DNA from: Climacium dendroides | Lineage: Eukaryota; Streptophyta; Bryopsida; Hypnales; Climaciaceae | Reading direction: 5' to 3' | NCBI GenBank assembly: GCA_950106755.1 | Contig: OX467090.1 | Span: forward strand, 7,440,001-7,504,000 | DNA length: 64,000 nucleotides | Shown here: one piece after another, positions 1 to 11,585 of the stretch | Numbering within the stretch: the stretch's first letter is position 1 | Layout: every line of letters begins with the position of its first letter | Notes under the pieces: generated by a model | Told to the model about the DNA's origin: nothing | What the model saw: only the letters and a program-made list of their open reading frames with translations | Database searches by the model: none | Made by a program: the position numbers and the translations under genes

Positions 1-42
1 GCTCTTGGATTTTCTCAATCATACTACTAAAATCACAAAGCC

Positions 43-194
43 TTCTATAATATCACATTTTTACATTGTATGATATTATAGAGGTCCAATACCTCTGTAA
101 TATCATATTTATACACAATGTGATATTATAGAGTTCTAATGACCATTTCACCTCTTTAATATCACACAGTGTTAAAATGTGACATTATAGAGGT
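43..194. repeat. Three successive short hairpins with TATAATATCA arms
   Basis: Three imperfect hairpins follow one another at about 43-84, 91-134 and 150-194. Each has a left arm close to CCTCTATAATATCA and a right arm close to TGATATTATAGAGG around a loop of about 15 bases, with a pitch of roughly 50-60 bases. They are probably the inner end of a larger AT-rich inverted-repeat element that continues left of the window. Confidence 0.55.
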
Positions 195-2860
195 ACAGTG
201 ATATTATGGAGGTTTCATACTTCTTGACTTCACACTTCATTTTACTTTTACAATTCTATGATTTTTTAAGCTTTGAATGTTCTCAATTCTAATGTTTTTT
301 TTCTTACTACCAAATGATTTGAAGCTTTGTTAGATTGAAGTAATTTTGGATTCTACAACAAAGTATTTACAAAGTTTTTGCAATTTGACAAATTTGCATT
401 TCAATTCTTCAATTTTGGTCACTATTGTTTGTGAGTGAAGAAATTTATCAAGTGGTGGTGTCCTTGCAATGTTTTCATGTTTGCAAAGATTTTTTTTTTT
501 AAAATTATGATATAAAGATTTTCTTTAATTACTTTCTATTGCACAATATATGTATTTTCAAATAACATTTTCATTTAAAGATTATACATACTTTATTAAT
601 CTACATTTATTGCATGAGAAATTGATGAAAGTAATATAGTTAATGCGTAGCAAACGCCAACCACTAGTGCTCAATTAAAAAAATATATAATAATATGCAT
701 GTTTACCTTTCTCTTCTTTTCTTTTTAATTAAAAACAAAGATTTTTTTCTTTTTCTTTTTTTTTTCCTTTTTTTCTTATATATTTTATTTCTAAAATATA
801 AAAAAAGTTTATTTATTTATTTACTTGAAAATTAAAAAAATTTAATGTTTTGATTTTCCTCTTATATAGAACATGCATTTGTAATCAACATGTTTAATGC
901 TAAAACATAGGTACTTCATTGTAGTCACTTAGATGATGATTTTCCTTTAAAATTAAAAAAGTAAATACATAAGGGAGTTTGCTCTAAAAACACCCATGCT
1001 CTAAGAGTGATCATGACGGAGAGGTACATTTCACTTTATTGAATGTACTAGCACATTTTAGGACATGGTCACTTTTAGTGATCGTTACCTCTCAACTTAA
1101 AAAAATTTATAACTAATTACACAAAGATCTAAAAAATATGAAACAAATCAAGTCACCAAAAAAATATGAGGATAAAGGGCATAACATGCATAATCCCAAT
1201 CAATTTATAGCTTTTCAAAATCTACTCTACAATTTTTTAAATGAATCTTTAATGTGATTTTTTCTTCAAGATCTAGTGTATTTGAGGCTCATTTCCAAAA
1301 GCCCTCAACACTATGAAAGTCAAGATTGTGATGGACACTCTTGTACAAAATCTTGAATAAAAAAATCATGATCAATCATTTTGAAAATTGGATTTTTGAT
1401 GCTAAAATTAGACTTAAAAAAGACTTTAAAATTTATATAAACTATTACGAATAACAACTTGGTTAAGTTTTATTAAACTTCAAAGTATTGTTCACACCAA
1501 AATTTGGTGCTTAGGGTATTTAGAAATTAAGAACAATTCTATCAAATAAACACGTACCAAATTCCAAATAAAAATAAACATCTTATTTTGAGTCTGAAAA
1601 ATGATTGAACCAAATAAGCTTTAAAATCTCATATTTAGTTATGAATAATTTTATAAAACATCTTATCAAGCAAACAAGATTGTATATATTATATTATAAT
1701 AAGTTTATATATTATATTGTGACGAATTTATATATTATTTTATAATAAGTTTATATAATGCATTATAAACTGTGCACACTTCCATTCCAAAGCTCCCAAC
1801 CCACTGCTCCCAATTTCAAACTGAAATATTGGCAATAGATGAAGCTCTAAAAATTTAGCAATGCATATTGGTGGAAGTTTCTTGAGCTCACAATTAACAA
1901 GCACGCACCAAAATAGAAAACAAAAGAATTCACATTCGTAGACGGTGGAGATTTGTACAATCCAACGGAGGAGCTCAATTTGGCCCCAATCCGGCCCTAG
2001 ATGGGAGTTCGAGCCACCAAAAACCTCGTCCTGATTGCTTCCCTTGGGCTGGAAGGTTTGGTGCCAAAACCATGCCACCTAAGGCGACACGTAGGATGAG
2101 TTGTAGTTCCATCCAGCCCCAAGTATAAACGCCTTCATCTGAAAGTTCTGGCCCAACGAATTGTTAGCAATTACCATGTAGTTACTATTATTTCACAGGT
2201 GCGTACGTTAATTTGTAAGTTATTGCATCGTTACAATGCACACGATTACTGCAAAGAAGTGACACTATTTTTTCATCTGTATTAACTATGTGACCTCTAT
2301 ACGATAATCGTAGGTGTGCTAATGACACAAATTATGCACAAAAAACTATTATCTTTGTCGTGTATTTTATCTACGTTGAAGTACACGAAAAATTCATGAC
2401 AATAACGTCATTGCTATTTGTACTGGAGTGACTCTTATTAAATGTTATCGCTGTTTGAAAAATATTGTCAATGTGTAATTGTTGATCACCTTTCTAATTA
2501 GCAGTAATTTTTTTCTTAATTAAATTTATTTCATTTTGTTTATTAACTAATTAGTATAATCTAATAAATTATAATGTACATCTGTATAATTGCACCAAAT
2601 GTTGAACTAAATCCATGACTAGACCAACAAGAAACTTGATGATGTAGTGATAGAAATGTACAACTGCACCAAATGTTTGGATTAAATCCATGACCAAACT
2701 AACAAGAAACTTGACAACGTGATGATAGATTCACTCCAATGGCACTTGGTGAGATCAGAGAGTGGAGAGGTTCTTTTTATATTGAAATTCATTGTTTGTC
2801 ACAACCACTCAAAGCATATGGGATAACTTAAAGATGAAAGGCTTGGTTGACCACTCATTG
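195..2860. other. AT-rich spacer without a recognisable gene
   Basis: Homopolymer-rich AT sequence. No reading frame here looks like a protein family. It contains a dispersed repeat at about 963-1150. A stretch at about 2170-2250 resembles the left arm of the inverted repeat at 47771-48005. Nothing else could be supported. Confidence 0.6.
963..1150. repeat. Dispersed repeat shared with 61626-61810
   Basis: The order of words (GTTTGCTCTA, then AGTGATCATGAC, then GGTCACTTTTAGTGA, then AAATATGAAACAA) recurs in the same orientation at about 61626-61810 with moderate divergence. No termini were found, so the class of element is unknown. Confidence 0.55.
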
Positions 2861-3264
2861 TCAACTTGAAAATGCAGGAATTGTGTTAAAAACATAATTT
2901 CAGACCTCATTTAAGCATAGTAGAGTAACTTTAAAAAAAAAATTTAAACTAAGAAAAGGTGGTAAATTAAGCCATATTTCATCTCTAAAAATTCGTTTGA
3001 CATTTCAAGTCTTCAATCAAAAGTTATGAACAAATTTCAGAGAAGCATTAGAAATTGTCAAAAAAAATTCCCTTCCAACGCCTCTCTAAAATTTGCTTAT
3101 AACTTTTGATTAGAGACTTAAAATGTCAAACGGATTTTTGGAGATGAATTTTGGCTCAATTTCACAACTTTTCTTAGTTCAAAGTTTTTCAAGAAAAATT
3201 CTTCTACTATGCTTAAATGAGGTCTGAATTTTTACTTTGAATACAATTCCTGCTTTTCAATTGA
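2861..3264. repeat. Foldback element of about 400 bp
   Basis: The left half, including CAGACCTCATTTAAGCATAG, returns inverted on the right as CTATGCTTAAATGAGGTCTG, and the complementarity continues through most of both arms (for example CAAAAGTTATGAAC against CTTATAACTTTTG). The same family, with the CAGACCTCATTTAAG block, makes up each arm of the giant palindrome at 10184-11010. It is non-coding, and a transcript through it would form a long hairpin. Confidence 0.75.
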
Positions 3265-3738
3265 CTTGGTACTAAAATTGTAAAAGATAAAAAAAATGCA
3301 ATGTTAGTGCAATAACTATGCATGGACTTGATGTTGTGTGATTATTGCACTAACTTCATATGTCTTAAATAAGTACAAATGTTGCACGAAGTTAGTAGCC
3401 CATCACTAAACCACTGAAATCATGCATATTTTGTCAAGTATAGTTATTGTGCAACTTTAACACTTCAAACTCAAATATGAATGATATGCCTAAACTGCAC
3501 TCTAATCATGAAAGGCAATTTCGTATTGTAACAATATTTCCAAATGAATGAATGTAACATGAAAACAATGCCCGACGATAATCGTATGATTAATATTGAC
3601 AAATCGTGACACGGGAACTTTGTGATGTTGGGCCGGATTTGGAGAAATTGAGCACTCCTATTGGTTCAAACTTGGAGAGTTCCGGCCGGCCCTCAATTTG
3701 GCCCAAGTATAAACTGGCCCTTAGATTCATTGACAAGT

Positions 3739-3953
3739 CACTACAAGAGAAATGCGTCCTAATTGACAAAAATCAGCCCCTCCTAATCTACAGAAAATTG
3801 ACAGATTTTTGTCAATTAGGACAAAAAACTGTCCGAAATGACAGAAAATTGTCCTAATTGACAAAAATCTGTCAATTTTCTGTAGATTAGGAGGGGCTGA
3901 TTTTTGTCAATTAGGACGAATTTCTGTCATTTTGGACAAGTTTTCTTGTAGTG
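3739..3953. mobile_element. CACTA-type MITE, copy 1
   Basis: Terminal inverted repeats CACTACAAGAGAAA and TTTTCTTGTAGTG, with a perfect 3-bp target duplication AGT on each side. The interior is largely palindromic around GACAAAAATCTGTCAATTTT and AGGAGGGGCTGATTT. The CACTA start and 3-bp duplication are the hallmarks of the En/Spm (CACTA) superfamily. It has no coding capacity, so it depended on a transposase from elsewhere. Confidence 0.88.
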
Positions 3954-4659
3954 AGTGGTGGTGATCCCCAAAGTGCACTCTCACCAATAGTGGAAGAAAT
4001 TCACTCGAAAAAACATGTTTGTAGATCCTAAATCCATTTATGCATTGGGGACGCGGTTACAAATGGCATGTTGGAAATAGGCCCGGCCTGCCTTGTAGTC
4101 TAGCAATACACCTAGCTCGGACATGTTCCCATGCTCCTTCCAAGGTTGGCATTGGAATTGCTCTTAGTTGGATCTCCTACAACATAACTGTCAATACAAG
4201 ACTGCTACTTTGGACTAGCCATGGCATTGTTTTTACTTTTTGAGAAAGGGCCAATTACTTCAAATTTGGTGAAGCCAACATCTCTAGATTCATCCATCTT
4301 TTGGATCAAAAAGCATTTTGCAATTATATTCATGTTCCTTTTCATTCAAATTTAACAACTTCATCCATATTTATAGAGAAATGGAAAACTTCTAGCAAGA
4401 AAAAGACTACTTGTATTTGAAAAAAGGTAGAGACTCAATATTTTAAAATGGTGCAATTTTGGCCCCAATCATTATATCAATAAGAAGATTGCTTTGCATT
4501 TAAATCAATGGGATGTATAGAACTTACTATAGAGCATCATTGTCTATCTAGTGAAAGTTCATCTCATCAAAACACGAGGTCATTTTTTATTAAAAAAGTA
4601 GGTAATATATTTGTTTGACCTTGTTCAACTTATTGTATTAACTTCTAACCAATTGTAGG

Positions 4660-4874
4660 CACTACAAGAAAACCTGTCCAAAATGACAGAAATTCGTCCT
4701 AATTGACAAAAATCAGCCCCTCCTAATCTACAGAAAATTGACAGATTTTTGTCAATTTGGACAATTTTCTGTCAATTTGGACAGTTTTTTGTCCTAATTG
4801 AAAAAAATCTGTCAATTTTCTGTAGATTAGGATGGGCTGATTTTTGTCAATTAGGACGCGTTTCTCTTGTAGTG
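4660..4874. mobile_element. CACTA-type MITE, copy 2
   Basis: Same family as the copy at 3739. The ends are CACTACAAGAAAACC and TTTCTCTTGTAGTG, with a perfect AGG target duplication. It lies in opposite orientation to the first copy, judged from the longer and shorter end variants. Non-coding. Confidence 0.87.
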
Positions 4875-5685
4875 AGGACTCTTAGTGTGCAAAAGCAAAT
4901 ATGATCTCAATCATTGCTATCCAATAAACTATTGTAGGAGAAAAGTAGTGTTAATAGAGTTGCCAAAAGATTGAAAATATGCAATTTTTCCCAAGTGAAA
5001 GGGAATCACTTAATAGGTTCTTGCATTTTAAACACACTTTTCATTCCAAAAATATTATATCTCTACATTTGTTGTACCAATGGAGATGCTCTTAAATTGA
5101 ATCAGTGAACTTCATGTAGACTAAGCGCCCCTTAACAATCTTCACAAGGATCAACATTAGAATGTGTCCCTTATTTTGTGGTTGTTAGAAATGCATTTCT
5201 TAACTTCTCATAGCTAATTTAATTTGTGGCCCTTGATTCCAAATGTGAATTCAAATTTTTCAACTTGATCATCAATGGTATATAATAAGTCCTAGTGTTT
5301 AACTCTCAAGGGATAAGATATCCTCTACAAAGAGCTTGCTACCATGATTTATATGCACTAAATCAATGATTCTCATTCATTGTTGAAATTGCGACAATTA
5401 AAGAAGTAAAGAAAAAGAACCTATCAACTACAAGACATTTTGTCACTAGCTCTAAATTGAGTTAGGAAAATGTAGTTCTAAATGTGTACTATACAAGTGC
5501 ATAGTGCAAAAGATGCCCCTATTTTGGATAGTTGAATAGGCTTTGAATTGCAAGGTCAATTACACTACCCCTAAACACCTATACACACATGCCAAGTACA
5601 CTTTTGCTCAAGACAACTTCCTTGAGTTAGGTCCTAAACCCTCAAACTTCCCCACGTTTATTATAGTAGAACCACCCATCACCAA

Positions 5686-5880
5686 CACTACAAGAGAAAC
5701 GCGTCCTAATTGACAAAAATCAACCCGCCCTAATCTACAGAAAATTGACAGATTTTTGTCAATTAGGACAAAAAACTGTCTGAATTGACAAAAATCTGTC
5801 AATTTTCTGTAGATTAGGACGGGCTGATTTTTGTCAATTAGGACGAGTTTCTGTCATTTTGGACAGGTTTTCTTGTAGTG
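5686..5880. mobile_element. CACTA-type MITE, copy 3
   Basis: Ends CACTACAAGAGAAACG and GGTTTTCTTGTAGTG with a perfect CAA target duplication. About 20 bp shorter than its neighbours because part of the central GACAGAAAATTGTCC section is missing. Non-coding; small frames inside it are by-products of the palindrome. Confidence 0.87.
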
Positions 5881-6051
5881 CAATCAATAGGCCTAGAGAG
5901 TTGAAATTCAAGAAAGGTTGAACTAATTTTCAAATAGGAGTTCTTGATTTCCACCCATTAATTCCTCCATACTCTTTATGACACATCTACTTGATTTAAA
6001 GTGTCAAAGTGAACAAGAAGTAGTATCTTAAATGGGCGGTTTTGGTAGTCT

Positions 6052-6266
6052 CACTACAAGAAAACCTGTCCAAAATGACAGAAACTCGTCCTAATTGACA
6101 AAAATCAGCCCGTCCTAATCTACAAAAAATTGACAGATTTTTGTCAATTTGGACAATTTTCTGTCAATTCGGACAGTTTTTTGTCCTAATTGACAAAAAT
6201 CTGTCAATTTTCTGTAGATTAGGGCGGGCTGATTTTTGTCAATTAGGACGCGTTTCTCTTGTAGTG
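6052..6266. mobile_element. CACTA-type MITE, copy 4
   Basis: Ends CACTACAAGAAAACC and CTCTTGTAGTG with the full family interior. The flanking triplets are TCT and AAA, so no target duplication is visible; one side has mutated or been rearranged. It lies only 170 bp from copy 3. Confidence 0.82.
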
Positions 6267-6577
6267 AAAATTCATAGTAATTTCAGTTCAAGTGATAAAA
6301 TTACCAAATTTTGGCAATCTCCCTCATTTCTATCTCTGCACTTGTGGAAATAATTCCTTTGTTACTATACTCCACATCATGTCCACAATTGCTTATTTGG
6401 TCAGTTATGGATGATTCTACCACATAATTTTGATTGTAGTTTTTGTCAACACAAAGTCTCCTACCCTTTGGTCCAAGAAATAACAAACTATTACTCATTT
6501 GTGTATTTCTAGGTCTATCTAAGGTAGGTGGCTCAAAACCCGCCCTTCTTCTTTAGACCATCTTGTAGGTAGCTGTA

Positions 6578-7797
6578 GAATGGATGCAAGGTGATGCTTG
6601 AATGGACCTCTTTGGTCCATTAATGAATTCAAGAAAAATTGTTTTCTTATTGCAAGAGGTCTTTGGTTTTTTCACATTTCTTTATAAGTCACAAGGGGAT
6701 GGATTTTGGGACACCTATGGTCACAAATAGGTGCCTATGACCTAAATCTTTGAAAATTCATATGTAATTCAAAAGTGCTTGGAAAAATACAAAACTGCTT
6801 GTGTTGTGTTCCGCATCTATTTTTCTTTCTCTGAAAAATGAGCTAAAAATCATTTTGTCCATGAAAACTTGTGAAAAAGGCAAATCAGCCCTTAAAAGGT
6901 CGCTTTTAAAACCTCCTACCTTATCATTGGGCTGATGGTTTTGTTTTGACTGCGAAGCTCAGAATAGAATCATTTGGCAGGTTGTTATTCATTGGCAGCG
7001 GGAGAGCCTGATCTACTGCACTGATAAGTTCAGTTATATGTATAGTACCTGACCCATTTCCAATCATCACCTTATTTTTAACCATCACCCTATTTTCAAT
7101 CTATAGGCTATTTTCTTTCCGTGAAGTTGTGGTGGGGTTCAAGGAGCAATTGTGGCACATTATGATTGATTGTAAGGCTATCAATATTGCAACTAGTCCT
7201 TAATTAATTTTGCAATCAGCCTATGGTTAGAAACTAAAAGTTCTATATTAGTACCATTACATGTCAAAGAGAAATTTTCACAAAAAATTCATAATAATTA
7301 TATTTTGTATGATGAAATTTTGCAAAATATACATCCTTCCAAGCTCTATTTCAATACATGGAAAAAGTTTTGTACTCAAAAAACTTGCACTCCAAATATG
7401 TGTAATTACTTAAGTGGTTGGAAATGGGTTAGCTACCTAAATCGGTAAGTACATGCCCATTATGGTAGTATGCTCTAGAAGTGACCATTTAACGGTTTCT
7501 CATAGGTTTCAAACTTTCAGTGAACAAAAATATTTTAGATCATTTTTTAGAGAAAGAAAAATAGATGTGGAATGCAACACAAGTGGTTTTGTATTTTTCC
7601 AAGAATTTTTGAATTGTTCATAAAATTTCAAAGATCTGGGGTATAAAGGTACCTATTTGTGACCATAGGTCTCTCTAAATCCATCTATTTGCAAATGTCA
7701 GGAAATCAAAGACAATGATTGACTCTTACAATAGAAAAAAAATTCATTAATTTAATTGCTAAAGTGGTCCATTTAAGGATCACCTCATCTCCATTCT
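6578..7797. repeat. Foldback element of about 1.2 kb with 300-bp arms
   Basis: The left arm (about 6578-6900) is complementary to the right arm (about 7490-7797). Matching blocks are GGTCCATTAATGAATT with AATTCATTAA..GTGGTCC, ACCTATGGTCACAAATAGGTG with ACCTATTTGTGACCATAGGT, and CATCTATTTTTCTTTCTCT with AGAGAAAGAAAAATAGATG. The arms are perhaps 80-85 percent complementary. A related single arm lies at about 62880-63100. There is no coding capacity and the class is unknown. Confidence 0.7.
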
Positions 7798-7986
7798 CCC
7801 CTTAAAAATAGGGACAATTTGAAGGCAAGGGGTCATTTTATAGCACACTACTATATATAGTAAGTTCAACAATTTGGACACAACTTGCTAAAATTTGCTC
7901 CATTTCTACTTAAAATTTTTAGTAACTAAATGTACATTGGAAAAATTCCTTGAAAAATTAGATTTTAGCCAAGACTCAAACAAACA

Positions 7987-8201
7987 CACTACAAGAGAAA
8001 CTCGTCCTAATTGACAAAAATTAGCCCCTCCTAATCTACAGAAATTTGACAGGTTTTTGTCAAATAGGACAAAAAACTGTCCGAATTGACAGAAAACTGT
8101 CCAAATTGACAAAAATCCGTCAATTTTCTGTAGATTAGGAGGGGCTGATTTTTGTCAATTAGGACGAGTTTCTATCATTTTGGATAGGTTTTCTTGTGGT
8201 G
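7987..8201. mobile_element. CACTA-type MITE, copy 5
   Basis: Left end CACTACAAGAGAAACTC; the right end is decayed to TTTTCTTGTGGTG. Flanking triplets ACA and AAC do not match. The interior carries the family blocks AGGAGGGGCTGATTTTTGTC. More diverged than copies 1-3, so probably an older insertion. Confidence 0.82.
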
Positions 8202-8440
8202 AACATTAGAATTTGATAGCCCATTTGCAACTTCCTCTACATTGAAATTAGAATCTATTTTGTCAGTTTTATGTTATAGTACTCCCAATAATCCTTTACA
8301 ACTTGCAAAATCCATTCTTTCCTATTTTTTTAATACTACTCACTTTCAAGGTAGCCAAAGTTGTTGCATGTTTGTCTTGAAGGTAGCATATTGCACTAAA
8401 TTCCATAAACTAGTTCTAGGATCATTAGAAGGCACTCGTA

Positions 8441-8653
8441 CACTACAGAGAAACGTGTCCTAAATGACAAAAATCAGCCCCTCCTAAATGACAGAAATTT
8501 GACAAGTTTCTGTCAATTCGGACAAAAATTGTCCGAATTGACAGAAAATTGTCCAAATTGACAAAAAACTGTCAATTTTCAATCAATTAGGAGGGGCTGA
8601 TTCCTGCCATTTAGGACCAATTTCTGTCATTTCGGGCATGTTTTCTTGTAGTG
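8441..8653. mobile_element. CACTA-type MITE, copy 6
   Basis: Ends CACTACAGAGAAACG and GTTTTCTTGTAGTG with a perfect GTA target duplication. The interior is a diverged family variant: TCAATCAATTAGGAGG replaces the usual TCTGTAGATTAGGAGG. Confidence 0.86.
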
Positions 8654-8978
8654 GTAGGAGGTTGGATTTTTGGATTGACCTAACTAAATTGGCCACCATC
8701 AATTTTGCATTCAAAAAATTATTGTACAGATAGAGAGTATGTTGCCTACATCCACCTATGAAGAGGATCATCCATTTCCAACCACTTAAGCAATTTAGCC
8801 TATGTGCAACATGAAGAAGGTTGAGGAAAAAAATTCAATGCCTACAATAAAGTTGAAAAGAGTTTCATATTTTTCCACACCTTCATTTTTTTTTTTAAAT
8901 TACCATAAATTATAAAAAGTGAAGATTATATTTGTCTTGAAATTGTCATATAGTTTATCCTATTTCCAACCAATGTGT

Positions 8979-9193
8979 CACTACAAGAGAAATGCGTCCT
9001 AATTGACAAAAATCAGCCCATCCTAGTCTACAGAAAATTGACAGATTTTTGTCAATTAGGACAAATTTCTGTCCGAATTGACAGAAAATTGTCCAAATTG
9101 ACAAAAATCTGTCAATTTTCTGTAGATTAGGACGGGCTGATTTTTGTCAATTAGGACGAATTTCTGTCATTTTGGACAGGTTTTCTTGTAGTG
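8979..9193. mobile_element. CACTA-type MITE, copy 7
   Basis: Ends CACTACAAGAGAAATGCG and GGTTTTCTTGTAGTG with a perfect TGT target duplication. Near-identical in structure to the copy at 3739. Confidence 0.87.
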
Positions 9194-9493
9194 TGTGGTT
9201 GCAGAATTGAGAATGCTTCATTCGAGCAATTGACAATTGTGAAAAAAAAATTTGACAATTGCTTTCAATCTCCACCTCACATTGTGCTACCTCATATCAA
9301 TTTTCAATCATGCTCACCACTAGTTGTAAACTTAACAAGCGGGATCCTATTCCCGACCATAATGTATTAGAATTAATTAGTGATTCATGTCAAATTGATT
9401 GGAAATGGACCACCCTGTGATGCAAGAATGGAGGGTTGGTAGGAAATGAGTGATCTCCTTTATATGGCACATTGAGAATCTTATCACAAACAG

Positions 9494-9859
9494 CTAGACG
9501 AGAATCAAATAAATCACACACATTATTGGGAAGTAATTATTCCACTATTCCTCCCCTTCTAACACTACAAGGGGAATTGTGTCCAAATTGACAGAAAAAT
9601 GACAGAATTTCGTCAATTCCTCTGTCAATTAGGAGGGGCTGATTCCACTCAATTTGGACACTCCATTGACAAGATTCTAGACGAGAATCAAATAAATCAT
9701 ACACATTATTGGGAAGTAGTTATTCCACTATTCCTTCCCTTCTAACACTACTAGGGGAATTGTGTCCAAATTGACAGAAAAATGACAGAATTTCGTCAAT
9801 TCCTCTGTCAATTAGGAGGGACTGATTCCACTCAATTTGGACACTCCATTGACAAGATT
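9494..9859. repeat. Tandem duplication, 183-bp unit, two copies
   Basis: CTAGACGAGAATCAAATAAA begins at 9494 and again at 9677, and the two units stay almost identical for 183 bp. Each unit spans flanking DNA plus the left terminus of the CACTA-type element (CACTACAAGGGGAATTG at 9563, CACTACTAGGGGAATTG at 9746). The duplication therefore happened after the element inserted. Confidence 0.85.
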
Positions 9860-11405
9860 CTGTCAATCACAAGACAGAATTTGGTTGCAAAATCAATACT
9901 TTGTCAATCCATTGACAAGATTTTATCAGATGACTGAAATACTTTTAGATCAAATCCTTTTAAATGAATAAAAAAATTAATTTTTTTTATCATCTCTCAA
10001 GAATATTTACCAAAACAAAATAAAATACCGGAGATAATGTATTTACTAAATTACTTCACTCCATGAACCATTTGCATTCAATGTTGAGAATGGGGAAGAG
10101 AAGCTCGTTATATACATACACATATGGAGGTAGGGGGTCAACCAATCCATATGGGATATATGAATTGTTGAAGTTGTAGTGAAGTTAGAAACCCGAAATT
10201 TTGTATTAAAAGTACAATTTCAGACCTCATTTAAGTATAGTAGAGTGTCTTTTTTTAAGAAACTTTAAACTAAGACTAGTTAGAATATACATTGAAGTTT
10301 CAATTACAAAACTCCTTTTGACGTTTCAAGTTTTCAATAAAAAGTTATGGACCAATTTCAAAGAGCATTTTGAAAAAATATAATAAGAACAATTTCAAAC
10401 ACCTCTTTTCAATTTCAAACACCTCTTTCAATTCCATAACTTTTGATTTAAAGCTCAAAATGTCAAAATTATTTTTGTATGAAAAACTTTAGTTCATTGT
10501 CTAAATAATATTAGTTAAATGTTTTATGAAAAAACACATTATACTATGCCTACATGAGGTCTGAACTCCTATATTTAACACAGAATTTCGGGTTTCTAAC
10601 TGAAAACACTAAGTTAGAAACCCGAAATTCTGTGTTAAATATAGGCGTTCAGACATCATTTAGGCATAGTATAATGTGTTGCTTCATAAAACATTTAACT
10701 AATATTAGTTAGAAAATGAACTAAAGTTTTTCATAAAAAAATAATTTTGACATTTTGAGCTTTAAATCAAAAGTTATGGAATTTCAAAGAGGTGTTTGAA
10801 ATTGTTCTTATTATATTTTTTCAAAATGCTCTTTGAAATTGGTCCATAACTTTTTATTGAAAACTTGAAATGTCAAAAGGAGTTTTGTAATTGAAACTTC
10901 AATGTATATTGTAACTAGTTTTAGTTTAAAGTTTTTTAAAAAAAGACACTTTACTATACTTAAATGAGGTCTGAAATTGTACTTTTAATACAAAATTTCG
11001 GGTTTCTAACTTCAGTACGAGCCCTCACAACTTCAACAATTCATATATCCCACATTATTTGGTCAATTTCCTACCACTCCAAATATATAGAGGGAGCTCA
11101 GATGAATTGATATGTGAATTGAAGGTGTTGGTTGTGAGTCGTTAAAGGTTGCAAAGAAGTACATTTTCTCTTAGTGTCAGTAAAATATATTTTCATCCTT
11201 TTGAATATAAAGTAAATTATATGTAAAATCTTGCTGTGTTTGTATAAGACTTTCACCTTGTTTGTCAAAATTGATTGAAAAATTGACAAGATATTGACAA
11301 AAAAATTGACAAGAAGTTCTGGTTGTCATTTGGGACATTAGGCTGTCATTTTGGACACTTCTCTGTCAAAAATTCTGTAGATTAGGGCCCATTTCCCTTG
11401 TAGTG
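9563..11405. mobile_element. 1.84-kb CACTA-type element carrying a 1-kb palindrome
   Basis: Left end CACTACAAGGGGAATTG at 9563, right end CCATTTCCCTTGTAGTG finishing at 11405, and a TAA triplet on both sides. The subterminal sequence has the same words as the small MITEs nearby (AATTAGGAGGGGCTGATT, TGTCAATT, GACAGAA), so it belongs to a related CACTA subfamily. Its interior is filled by two head-to-head foldback copies (10184-11010). It has no transposase gene. Because the left end is duplicated 183 bp further in, the original left end could also be 9746. Confidence 0.75.
10102..11098. repeat. Giant palindrome, about 1 kb
   Basis: Core arms 10184-10600 and 10613-11010 are near-perfect reverse complements separated by 12 bases. 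Each arm begins and ends with the 17-bp word GTTAGAAACCCGAAATT or its complement, so each is a copy of one terminal-inverted-repeat element. The complementarity continues outward through GGGATATATGAATTGTTGAA to about 10102 and 11098. Each arm is itself an imperfect foldback related to 2861-3264. Such a structure can extrude a cruciform and any transcript would be a long double-stranded RNA. Confidence 0.85.
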
Positions 11406-11585
11406 TAAGGCAACTACACTTAAAATTGCACAAATAAACAATTTAACATGATTTCCATTATTATATTAAAAGAACGTTTGGTGGGATCTTATTGGAAGCC
11501 AAAAGGAGATTTTAGATTCTTTAAGAATGCATTTTTTGGACACTATATGAAAAAACTACAAATTTTCAAAGTGTAAAAAATAAGG

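Noticed and set aside
4040..4243. Short open frame of 67 aa with less repetitive sequence
   Set aside because: No family resemblance, no splice or start context, and flanked by MITEs; treated as chance.
7906..8112. Small frames of the FCQFGQFFVLIDKNLSIFC type in several MITEs (also near 5608, 6141 and 3606)
   Set aside because: They are translations of the palindromic MITE interior and recur wherever the MITE does; not genes.
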